From the NCBI GenBank assembly GCA_029053015.1, contig JAIDHX010000040.1:62001-126000 (forward strand): a stretch of 64,000 nt of DNA, read 5' to 3'. The first letter of the stretch is position 1. Every line of letters starts with the position of its first letter. Under the pieces are notes generated by a model that saw nothing but the letters and a program-made list of their open reading frames with translations, was not told the origin of the DNA and ran no database searches. Both the position numbers and the translations under genes were made by a program. The DNA is from Lachnospiraceae bacterium. Its GTDB lineage: Bacteria; Bacillota; Clostridia; Lachnospirales; Lachnospiraceae. Positions 41,313 through 48,265 of this stretch are shown piece by piece.

Positions 41313-41428
41313 GATTATAATCCTCTCTTTAATTTTTGCAAATGTATTTTATCCTTTTGAGATTCCCCTCGCTTTTACACTTTATATCTGATATAGTTTT
41401 TATAGTTGATAAAAAAGGAGTACTTCTT

Positions 41429-42592
41429 ATGCATATTGTGATTGCACCGGATTCTTTTAAAGGAACCCTCTCATCCGAACAGATTATTGAAATTGTTTCT
41501 GACGAAGCGCGCCGCCATTTCCCTGACGCCAGAATTACAGGCATTCCCATCGCGGACGGCGGCGAAGGCACCGTTCACGCGGTTCTTGCCTCACGCAGCG
41601 GCATCCTCAGAAATGTCTCCGTCAAAAATCCTCTTTTTGAAACAATGAAAGCTTCCTACGGGATTTTAGAGAATTCTTCCGGCAAGCCATCTGCCATTAT
41701 CGAAATGGCGGCTGCATCCGGACTTCCCTTGCTTTCGGCTTCCCAGAGAAGCGCTCTTACCACAACCTCCTATGGAACCGGAGAATTAATTGCGGATGCT
41801 TTAAAGCAGGGCATCCGACACATTACGATTGCCATTGGCGGAAGTGCTACCAATGACGGCGGCATGGGCGCTATGGCTGCACTCGGCTTTCGCTTTCTGG
41901 ATAAAGACGACAAAGAAGTAACACCTACGGGTGAGAACCTAATCCACGTATCCCGCATTGACACTTCCTCCGTACTGCCCGAGCTTACGGAAGATATCTC
42001 TTTTACTGTTATGTGCGATGTCCGCAGCCCTTTTTGTGGACCGAATGGCGCCACCTATACCTACGGACCGCAAAAAGGCGCTGACAAAGAACAATTGGAT
42101 CTGCTGGAGCAAGGCATGTTACATTTTGCAGAAATAATCAAACGAGATTTAGGAAAAGATATCCGCGATGTCGAAGGCGCCGGCGCTGCAGGCGGACTTG
42201 GCGGCGCTTTATGTGCTTTTCTCGGCGGCAGTTTAAAGTCCGGTATTCAGACATTATTGGAGCTTGTGCAATTTGAAACGCTCATAAAAGATGCCGATAT
42301 CATCATTTCAGGCGAAGGTTGTGCGGACGGACAGTCTGCACAGGGAAAGGTGCTTTGGGGTATCGGCACAAGCGCGAAAAAGCTCGGTGTTCCCGTAATC
42401 GCCATGGTAGGCGGTATGCGCCCCGACGCAAAGCTGCTCTACGACTGTGGCATCACTGCGATTGTTCCCGCCCTGAACCGCGCCATGTCCCTGACCGAAG
42501 TATTCCGCCATTCCAAAAACCTGCTGCGCGACGCTGCCGAAAGAACCTTTCTGCTGCTCAAAGCAGGCATGGCGCTCAACTCAAAGAAATAA
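41429..42592 (+). CDS. glxK: Glycerate kinase
   Basis: The 387-residue product has the GarK/GlxK signature: IVIAPDSFKGTLSSEQ at the start, PIADGGEGTVHAVL, IAIGGSATNDGGMGAMAALGFRF and GAGAAGGLGGALCAFLGG. It phosphorylates glycerate to 2-phosphoglycerate using ATP. ATG at 41429 follows AAGGAG; the frame is open upstream. It is divergent from the glycosidase gene, a setting that fits sugar acid catabolism. The end has a strong terminator. Confidence 0.95.
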   Translation: MHIVIAPDSFKGTLSSEQIIEIVSDEARRHFPDARITGIPIADGGEGTVHAVLASRSGILRNVSVKNPLFETMKASYGILENSSGKPSAIIEMAAASGLPLLSASQRSALTTTSYGTGELIADALKQGIRHITIAIGGSATNDGGMGAMAALGFRFLDKDDKEVTPTGENLIHVSRIDTSSVLPELTEDISFTVMCDVRSPFCGPNGATYTYGPQKGADKEQLDLLEQGMLHFAEIIKRDLGKDIRDVEGAGAAGGLGGALCAFLGGSLKSGIQTLLELVQFETLIKDADIIISGEGCADGQSAQGKVLWGIGTSAKKLGVPVIAMVGGMRPDAKLLYDCGITAIVPALNRAMSLTEVFRHSKNLLRDAAERTFLLLKAGMALNSKK

Positions 42593-42594
42593 TC

Positions 42595-42633
42595 AAAAAG
42601 GCATCGAGCCGCTGCAGCTTCGATGCCTTTTTA
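42595..42633 (+). terminator. Terminator of glycerate kinase
   Basis: The stem AAAAAGGCATCGA/TCGATGCCTTTTT with an 11-base loop is followed by a T-rich run. Confidence 0.9.
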
Positions 42634-42662
42634 TTTTATTGCTTTTTTTCAAATGAAATGCA

Positions 42663-43565
42663 CTACCTGTCTCCACGCATATTCGGTTCTTTTACATCCT
42701 TCAATGCACTAAAATCTATTTTATCTGCCAGTTCTTGCAATTGTTCTTCTGTCATACCTTCGTCTCTTCCCGACATCACATTGATTGTAATAAAGCACTT
42801 TTCAAAATCTCCGAAAATCAACGCTTTATCTGTCCCCAGCGCAAGCAGCACCTGCTCCCCGCCTGCCGTCACATACTGCCATTCCCTATAGCTTTCCGCC
42901 TGCCCGATATTCAACACTACTTCATCAAAAGTCCCCTTGACAACGCGCCTGAGCTGGAAATCTGTTATTTGTCCTTCTTTTAACTCTGTTGCGCCGTCAT
43001 AGGCAAAGGAACCATCCTCGTAAATATATCCCCCATAATTTCCTGCCAGAGAACATCCTACTCTGTACTCCAGTTCCTTCGGAGTGACCACATCTAACTG
43101 CTTGTGAAGTTTTAAATCATATTTTTCTGCAATTTCATCCAGCTTTTCTCCCATCTCATAAGAATAGACATAGTATAAGAACCAGTCTTCCCTGCCTTCT
43201 GCCACAAAAATACCATTCCCGATTGCATCTAATATTTTATGGTCCGTGTCATAATCTTCCAAAAAGGCTTTCCATTCTGCCAACGCTTTTGCTTCCGGGC
43301 TTTCCTGATATCCGGACAAACTGATAAGCGTCATTTTCGACTTTCCTTCCGGCAGCAAAAGTTCCCTGATTCCATGCCATTTGCCTGCCATGACGCCTGC
43401 CGGAATCAGCAAAACCAGACAAATACACGCGGCAATCACGCCCCAGTAAAACTTAACAGGCTTCCTTTTCCTCGTCCTTTTTTCCTGCTCCGCAATATCC
43501 AAAAATTTATCATTCAAATATTGGAACGCTTCATTCAGTCTGATATCCCCTCTGTCGTTCCTCAT
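42663..43565 (-). CDS. Probable anti-sigma factor, membrane anchored
   Basis: The 300-residue product has a short cytoplasmic N-terminus (residues 1-39, basic), one membrane helix (about 40-63, FYWGVIAACICLVLLIPAGV) and an exported domain of about 235 residues with no recognised fold. It starts inside the sigma factor gene with a 4-base overlap, so translation is coupled. That layout marks an anti-sigma factor that holds the sigma at the membrane until a signal arrives. The N-terminus has no zinc-binding HxxxCxxC motif. Confidence 0.65.
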   Translation of the reverse strand: MRNDRGDIRLNEAFQYLNDKFLDIAEQEKRTRKRKPVKFYWGVIAACICLVLLIPAGVMAGKWHGIRELLLPEGKSKMTLISLSGYQESPEAKALAEWKAFLEDYDTDHKILDAIGNGIFVAEGREDWFLYYVYSYEMGEKLDEIAEKYDLKLHKQLDVVTPKELEYRVGCSLAGNYGGYIYEDGSFAYDGATELKEGQITDFQLRRVVKGTFDEVVLNIGQAESYREWQYVTAGGEQVLLALGTDKALIFGDFEKCFITINVMSGRDEGMTEEQLQELADKIDFSALKDVKEPNMRGDR

Positions 43566-44116
43566 AATATAACACCTTCCTCTTCAAAATAAGCGCGCAG
43601 CTGCTTCCTCGTTTTTGACAGTATATATTTGACCTGACGTTTGGATAGTGCATACTGCTCCGCCAGTTCGTCCAAAGAATACGCATAATAATACCTTGCT
43701 ACAAAAACGGCGCAGCTCTTGCGGTCCAGCGTATCCAAAAATCTGTTAAGCACTGCGCCGATTTCTTTCGCTTCCCATATCTCTTCCATATCACTCTTCC
43801 TATCCGGGATACACTCATCCATTTCCACAAAAAGCGCATGCCTTTTTCCGGCATTGAGATAATCCAGCCTGTCAAAAGACAGATTTCTGGTGATGCGCGA
43901 CAAAAAATACTTCAGACTGTCCGGTCTTGTGGGCGGAATGGCTTTCCATGCCCCCATATACGTATCATTTATAATTTCTTCCGTGTCACAGAGACTGCGC
44001 AGAATATGATAGGCAACCTGATGTAAGTAATCGCCGTATTTTTTATCCGTTTTCCAAATCGCCAGCTCCGAACGGGCAAAATACAGCTCAATAATTTCCG
44101 AATCCTCCATATCCAT
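43562..44116 (-). CDS. ECF-type RNA polymerase sigma factor
   Basis: The 184-residue product has sigma region 2 (YLHQVAYHILRSLCDTEEIINDTYMGAWKAIPP...FLSRITRNLSFDRLDY) and region 4 (LDTLDRKSCAVFVARYYYAYSLDELAEQYALSKRQVKYILSKTRKQL). ATG at 44116 is preferred: GGAAGG lies 8 bases upstream, and only 2 bases from the ATG at 44122. It is 53 bases after a lipoprotein gene in the same direction; the gap has AAACTGTCGTATAGG, reminiscent of ECF promoters, and a TCTGC/GCAGA hairpin. Possible self-regulation. Confidence 0.88.
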   Translation of the reverse strand: MDMEDSEIIELYFARSELAIWKTDKKYGDYLHQVAYHILRSLCDTEEIINDTYMGAWKAIPPTRPDSLKYFLSRITRNLSFDRLDYLNAGKRHALFVEMDECIPDRKSDMEEIWEAKEIGAVLNRFLDTLDRKSCAVFVARYYYAYSLDELAEQYALSKRQVKYILSKTRKQLRAYFEEEGVIL

Positions 44117-44175
44117 GACCATACCCTTCCAGTCTGCAGAAAGCAGACATTTTTCCTATACGACAGTTTTCTGCC

Positions 44176-44817
44176 TTAGTTTGTACCCGAATTGTTTTTT
44201 GCAAGGAAGAAAACACCCTCATAATAAATCCAAATCGTATCTGAATCTACTATGAAAAATTGATTTCCGAAAAAACTTTCATTTGAATTAACCGTTACAC
44301 ATGTGACCTCACTTATATTATTCCACCATTCTCCGAGATTCGCCTCATAAGCTTCTATTAAGCTATCATAATTATAAGTAGTGTCCTTGGTTTCATAAAT
44401 AAAATTGCTATCAGACACTTTCTCGCCATCTAAAAGAATAGAATCAGACTGATAAGTAATCTTTATTCCTCTAAATGATTCCATTTCGTCTGCAGTTAGT
44501 GTTGAAAATTCTGCACTCTGATAATCCTTTACTTCCCATGTTCCATAGCAGGAAAATGAGCTGTCAATTTCCCCCATATTAAAAGTCTCATTTTCCGCAT
44601 TAGGAGTCTCCGCTGTTTCCGTGGGCTCACTGTCGGTTGTTTCCTGCTCCGTCACGGACACTGTTTCTTCTTGCAAATTATCGCTTGGAAATATACCGCC
44701 GTACCCACCCATATCATCTGCACTCTTATCATGAAAAGCACAGGAGCTAAACACACACATCAATGCCGCTAAAATCATACATATACGTTTACATCTAATA
44801 TTGAATTTTCCTTTCAT
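44176..44817 (-). CDS. Lipoprotein, unknown function
   Basis: The 213-residue product begins MKGKFNIRCKRICMILAALM with lipobox VFSSC, so the mature protein starts at the cysteine near residue 26. A glutamate/threonine-rich linker (about 45-75) is followed by a beta-rich domain (SFSCYGTWEVKDYQSAEFS..., GIKITYQSDSILLDGEKV). The pattern resembles small exported domains that bind a ligand or shield the wall, but no family is recognised. It lies directly upstream of the ECF sigma/anti-sigma pair in the same direction and may be part of that regulon. Confidence 0.65.
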   Translation of the reverse strand: MKGKFNIRCKRICMILAALMCVFSSCAFHDKSADDMGGYGGIFPSDNLQEETVSVTEQETTDSEPTETAETPNAENETFNMGEIDSSFSCYGTWEVKDYQSAEFSTLTADEMESFRGIKITYQSDSILLDGEKVSDSNFIYETKDTTYNYDSLIEAYEANLGEWWNNISEVTCVTVNSNESFFGNQFFIVDSDTIWIYYEGVFFLAKNNSGTN

Positions 44818-44916
44818 CGTTCTGCTCCTTTTCTTAAACCAAATAGTATCAAAATGTCCTTACACTTATTTAGTAGGAAACAAATTTCAAAAGGACAAAA
44901 ATTCTTAAAATTTTTC

Positions 44917-44945
44917 TTTACAAATTTAAAATGCAATGCTAATAT
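44917..44945 (+). promoter_or_regulatory. Promoter candidate upstream of toxin copy 1
   Basis: TTTACA and TATATT-like TAATAT are 17 bases apart on the plus strand, 160 bases before the first toxin. The gap of about 290 bases between the lipoprotein gene and the toxin (44818-45105) is AT-rich and holds nothing else I can assign. Confidence 0.45.
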
Positions 44946-45105
44946 AAAATACATCATTATCTTTCTGATATTGTCAACAAGCAATCTTTTGGTCGTTAAT
45001 GAATATCACTCTATCACAATATTTCACGAAATATAGTATATTTGTCAAGGGGACCGAAGGGGCGATATGCCAGCCGCCAAGTTTTGCGAAAGGGGGCTGA
45101 TGCCA

Positions 45106-45195
45106 ATGGTTACATATAGTGACTTGTTTGCTTTTGTAATTATGCTTTGCGCTGTTATAACTCTTGTTATCAAGATTTGCAGACGCAAAAAGTAG
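45106..45195 (+). CDS. Type I toxin, holin-like peptide, copy 1
   Basis: The 29-residue peptide MVTYSDLFAFVIMLCAVITL continues to VIKICRRKK: a short polar start, one hydrophobic helix and a basic tail. This is the plan of the putative holin-like toxin family (Hol-Tox, TxpA/Fst-like), small peptides that depolarise the membrane when unchecked. The start follows an AAAGGGGGCTGATGCC site; an in-frame ATG two codons earlier (45100) could add Met-Pro. The stop codon lies inside the shared terminator. The antisense RNA overlaps the 3' end. Confidence 0.85.
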   Translation: MVTYSDLFAFVIMLCAVITLVIKICRRKK

Positions 45196-45230
45196 CGCCC
45201 TTGCTCCGGTAAAGTGAGGCGCTACTTTTT
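45187..45230. terminator. Bidirectional terminator, module copy 1
   Basis: AAAAAGTAGCGCC/GGCGCTACTTTTT is a 13-bp stem with T-runs on both strands, so toxin mRNA and antisense RNA both end here and share the stem by complementarity. Confidence 0.88.
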
Positions 45231-45284
45231 GTAGTATCATAGTTACCGGCGGCTAGGCTGTATCTAGCTTTCGGCTCTCTTGTT
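45187..45284 (-). ncRNA. Antisense RNA antitoxin, copy 1
   Basis: A near-consensus promoter reads on the minus strand: TTGACA (45313-45318) and TATAAT (45291-45296) 16 bases apart. Transcription would begin near 45284 and end at the hairpin 45187-45230, overlapping the end of the toxin transcript. Layout matches RatA-TxpA-type type I systems. Ends are estimated from the promoter and hairpin only. Confidence 0.7.
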
Positions 45285-45311
45285 AAGTATATTATAACAA
45301 TATACTCTTTA

Positions 45312-45340
45312 TTGTCAATCAAAAAATCATTTAGAATAAT
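45312..45340 (+). promoter_or_regulatory. Promoter candidate of toxin copy 2
   Basis: TTGTCA and AATAAT are 17 bases apart on the plus strand. The -35 box overlaps that of the divergent antisense promoter of copy 1. Confidence 0.45.
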
Positions 45341-45407
45341 GTATTTTATAAGGGAACCGAAGGGGCGATACGCCAGCCGCCGAGTTTTGCGAAAGGGGGC
45401 TGATGCC

Positions 45408-45497
45408 ATGGTTACATATAGTGACTTGTTTGCTTTTGTAATTATGCTTTGCGCTGTTATAACTCTTGTTAGCAGGATTTGCAGACGCAAAAAGTAG
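45408..45497 (+). CDS. Type I toxin, holin-like peptide, copy 2
   Basis: The 29-residue peptide is MVTYSDLFAFVIMLCAVITL then VSRICRRKK; it differs from copy 1 at two positions (Ile-Lys to Ser-Arg near the end of the helix). An upstream ATG at 45403 is out of frame here because one base is missing relative to copy 1, so the start at 45408 is certain if the gene is translated, with AAAGGGGG 9 bases upstream. Same family and layout as copy 1. Confidence 0.85.
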   Translation: MVTYSDLFAFVIMLCAVITLVSRICRRKK

Positions 45498-45532
45498 CGC
45501 CCTTGCCCTAAGAAAGTAAAGCGCTGCTTTTT
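45489..45532. terminator. Bidirectional terminator, module copy 2
   Basis: AAAAAGTAGCGC pairs with GCGCTGCTTTTT, with T-runs on both sides. Confidence 0.85.
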
Positions 45533-45586
45533 GTAGTAAACTATTTTCCGGCGGCTAGGCTGTATCTAGCTTTCGGTTCTCTTGTT
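45489..45586 (-). ncRNA. Antisense RNA antitoxin, copy 2
   Basis: The promoter is TTGACA (45615-45620) and TATAAT (45593-45598), spacing 16, on the minus strand, with the same order as copy 1. The RNA would end at the stem 45489-45532. A stem change relative to copy 1 (GCTGC for GCTAC) leaves one G-T pair. Confidence 0.7.
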
Positions 45587-45664
45587 AAGTATATTATAAC
45601 AATATATGTTTTATTGTCAATCCCAAAATTATCGATATTAAATTTTCATTTTAACCCAGTAGCA

Positions 45665-45701
45665 CAAAAAAGTACCGCAACCCTTAAGATTACGGTACTT
45701 C
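45665..45701 (-). terminator. Terminator of the GGGtGRT gene
   Basis: AAGTACCG/CGGTACTT with inner pairing is followed by TTTTTT on the minus strand, 28 bases after the stop. Confidence 0.85.
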
Positions 45702-45728
45702 CAGACTCATTTCATTTTTAGAGTATCT

Positions 45729-46739
45729 TTAGAACTTACCTTCCTTAGCTGCTTCCTCAATCGAAACTGCAACTGCAACCGTAGCGCCAACCATGGGGTT
45801 GTTGCCCATGCCGATGAGACCCATCATCTCAACGTGAGCGGGAACGGAGGAGGAACCTGCGAACTGTGCATCGGAGTGCATACGTCCCAAGGTATCGGTG
45901 AAGCCGTAGGAAGCAGGACCTGCCGCCATATTGTCGGGATGCAGGGTACGTCCTGTGCCACCGCCGGAAGCTACGGAGAAGTATTTCTTTCCTTCTTCGG
46001 TTCTTTCTTTCTTGTATGTACCTGCAACCGGATGCTGGAATCTGGTAGGATTGGTAGAGTTACCGGTGATGGATACGTCTACATTTTCCTTCCACATAAT
46101 CGCAACGCCTTCAGGAACGGAGTTTGCGCCATAGCAGTTTACCTTAGCGCGAAGTCCTTCGGAATAAGGCTTGCGGAATACTTCTTCTACCGTATTGGTG
46201 TACGGATCGTATTTGGTTTCCACATAAGTAAATCCATTAATTCTGGAGATAATCTGTGCAGCATCCTTGCCAAGTCCATTCAGGATAACTCTAAGCGGTT
46301 TCTGGCGAACCTTGTTTGCCTTTTCTGCAATACCGATAGCGCCCTCTGCTGCTGCAAAAGATTCATGTCCTGCAAGGAAACAGAAGCAGTCTGTCTCTTC
46401 CTCTAACAACATTTTTCCTAAATTACCATGTCCAAGACCAACCTTACGGGTATCTGCCACGGATCCGGGAATACAAAATGCCTGTAAGCCTTCGCCGATT
46501 GCTGCAGCCGCATCAGCCGCCTTGCGGCAATCCTTCTTGATTGCGATAGCTGCGCCTACTGTGTAAGCCCAGCATGCATTTTCAAAACAGATAGGCTGGA
46601 TTTTCTTCACCTGCTCATATACGTCCAGTCCGGCATCCTTTGTGATTTTTTCAGCTTCTTCAATGGAAGAAATACCGTAGCTGTTCAGTACACTGTTAAT
46701 CTGATCAATACGTCTTTCATATGATTCAAATAAAGCCAT
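45729..46739 (-). CDS. GGGtGRT family protein
   Basis: The 336-residue product has the signature FSVASGGGTGRTLHPDNMA that names the GGGtGRT family, with conserved PASYGFTDTLGRMHSDAQFAG and GLIGMGNNPMVGATVAVAVS. It is soluble and of normal length. Function is not established; in Clostridia and archaea it nearly always lies beside the NifU-like scaffold, as here (21 bp downstream), which suggests a role tied to iron-sulfur or metal handling. The start has an AGAGGAGG site. Confidence 0.9.
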   Translation of the reverse strand: MALFESYERRIDQINSVLNSYGISSIEEAEKITKDAGLDVYEQVKKIQPICFENACWAYTVGAAIAIKKDCRKAADAAAAIGEGLQAFCIPGSVADTRKVGLGHGNLGKMLLEEETDCFCFLAGHESFAAAEGAIGIAEKANKVRQKPLRVILNGLGKDAAQIISRINGFTYVETKYDPYTNTVEEVFRKPYSEGLRAKVNCYGANSVPEGVAIMWKENVDVSITGNSTNPTRFQHPVAGTYKKERTEEGKKYFSVASGGGTGRTLHPDNMAAGPASYGFTDTLGRMHSDAQFAGSSSVPAHVEMMGLIGMGNNPMVGATVAVAVSIEEAAKEGKF

Positions 46740-46760
46740 TTGTTTTTGCCTCCTCTTCTC

Positions 46761-47465
46761 TTATTTCACTTCTTCGTCAGTTCTGGGGTCGATAATCTTC
46801 ACCGCATCTGCCACACGTCCGTACTGTCCGCATGCCTTCTCATAAGCGGTATTCGGGTCGTCACCCTTCTTGATGAAGTCTGTCATCTTGCCAAGGCTTA
46901 CAAACTTATAACCGATAATCTGATTGTCTGCATCCAGCGCAATGCCTGTTACATAGCCTTCTGCCATTTCAAGATAACGAGGGCCCTTTGCCAGCGTACC
47001 ATACATGGTTCCTACCTGACTTCTTAAGCCCTTTCCCAAATCCTCAAGTCCTGCGCCTACAGGCAGACCTTCTTCGGAAAATGCACTCTGGGAACGTCCG
47101 TATACAATCTGCAAAAACAGCTCTCTCATCGCCGTATTGATTGCATCACACACAAGGTCTGTGTTTAATGCTTCCATAACGGTAAGACCCGGCAGAATCT
47201 CAGCAGCCATAGCTGCGGAATGGGTCATACCAGAGCAGCCGATCGTCTCAACCAGCGCCTCTTCAATAATTCCGTTCTTCACATTCAGGGACAGCTTGCA
47301 GGCACCCTGCTGCGGTGCACACCAGCCCACACCATGTGTAAAACCGGAAATGTCTTCTACTCTTTTAGCCTGAACCCACTTTGCTTCTTCAGGAATCGGT
47401 GCACAGCCATGATGAACACCCTGTGCTACGGGACACATTTCTTCAACTTCCTTTGAATAAATCAT
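46761..47465 (-). CDS. NifU-like iron-sulfur cluster scaffold protein
   Basis: The 234-residue product has the NifU/IscU-type fold: LSLNVKNGIIEEALVETIGCSGMTHSAAMAAEILPG with the cluster-binding cysteine, and an additional set of N-terminal cysteines (CPVAQGVHHGC, GWCAPQQGAC). The C-terminal third is specific to the group that pairs with GGGtGRT proteins. It is probably a carrier for iron-sulfur clusters dedicated to that partner. The start follows GAAAGGAG. It is the first gene of the pair. Confidence 0.8.
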   Translation of the reverse strand: MIYSKEVEEMCPVAQGVHHGCAPIPEEAKWVQAKRVEDISGFTHGVGWCAPQQGACKLSLNVKNGIIEEALVETIGCSGMTHSAAMAAEILPGLTVMEALNTDLVCDAINTAMRELFLQIVYGRSQSAFSEEGLPVGAGLEDLGKGLRSQVGTMYGTLAKGPRYLEMAEGYVTGIALDADNQIIGYKFVSLGKMTDFIKKGDDPNTAYEKACGQYGRVADAVKIIDPRTDEEVK

Positions 47466-47583
47466 GTGAAATCTCCTTTCAAAAATAAATATGATATTTA
47501 TTTATCATTTTCATCGTGTACATTTTCTCATATTTACAGTAAAAAATCCAGTTATTTTTCAAAAATATGGGGAATTTACACGA

Positions 47584-48252
47584 TTACTGCCGTTTGGAAA
47601 CAATTTCGCCTCCATTTTTACAGATGGAGTCCGCCGGCACAAAGCCACGCACGGAAGAAACCGGATAAATATTGCTGTTTCTGCCGACAATCGTACCGGG
47701 ATTCAGCACGGAATTACAGCCAACTTCTACAAAATCTCCCAACATGGCGCCCATCTTTTTTAAACCTGTGGGAATCTGCTCTCCGCCCGCATTTACCGTC
47801 ACAAGGGTTTTATCGCTCTTGACGTTGGAGGTGATGGAGCCTGCTCCCATATGGGCGCGGTATCCCAAAATGCTGTCGCCGACATAATTGTAATGAGGCA
47901 CCTGCACTTTGTTGAAAAGCACTACGTTTTTCAGCTCTGTGGAATTACCCACAACTGCGCCTTTTCCCACAATGACACTTCCCCGAATATACGCACAATG
48001 CCGAATTTCTGCATCCTCGTCAACGATAAGCGGTCCGTTTAAGCACGCCGTTGGCGCAATACTTGCAGATTTTGCCACCCAGATGTTTTCTCCCCGCTTT
48101 TCAAACAACGCTTCCGGCAGGGAATTGCCAAGCTCTATGATAAAATCTTGAATCTTGCCGAGTACTTCCCAAGGATAAGTAACTCCCGCAAACAAATCCG
48201 CCGCTATGGTTTCCTCCAAATTATACAACTGCCCTACACTAACTGCTTCCAT
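47584..48252 (-). CDS. Left-handed beta-helix protein (GlmU C-terminus-like)
   Basis: The 222-residue product has hexapeptide repeats from residue about 55 on (IWVAKSASIAPTACLNGPLIVDEDAEIRHCAYIRGSVIVGKGAVVG...), and NVKSDKTLVTVN. It lacks the uridylyltransferase half of GlmU. Such proteins are annotated as nucleotidyl- or acyltransferase-like and may modify a sugar; catalytic residues are not clear (GYRAHMGAGSITSNVKSD resembles the GlmU active site HxGxxxxxN). It stands between topB and the NifU-like gene in the same direction. Confidence 0.75.
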   Translation of the reverse strand: MEAVSVGQLYNLEETIAADLFAGVTYPWEVLGKIQDFIIELGNSLPEALFEKRGENIWVAKSASIAPTACLNGPLIVDEDAEIRHCAYIRGSVIVGKGAVVGNSTELKNVVLFNKVQVPHYNYVGDSILGYRAHMGAGSITSNVKSDKTLVTVNAGGEQIPTGLKKMGAMLGDFVEVGCNSVLNPGTIVGRNSNIYPVSSVRGFVPADSICKNGGEIVSKRQ

Positions 48253-48265
48253 AACTTACCTCTTC

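Larger units (their letters stand above)
45047..45620 (+). repeat. Tandem duplicated type I toxin-antitoxin module
   Basis: Two direct copies (about 45047-45320 and 45349-45620, period about 302 bases) share high identity over toxin, antisense RNA and terminator. Each copy is bounded by imperfect inverted repeats: 45052-45078 with 45248-45277, and 45355-45381 with 45550-45579. Read inward, the ends have a common pattern of CCGAA, GATA and AGCCGCC. In copy 2 the outer GAACCGAA/TTCGGTTC pair is perfect. Copy 1 has one extra A before the start codon. Confidence 0.85.

Noticed and set aside
45047..45620. Direct repeats that might be phage attachment sites.
   Set aside because: No integrase or phage genes; the repeats are explained by duplication of a toxin-antitoxin unit.
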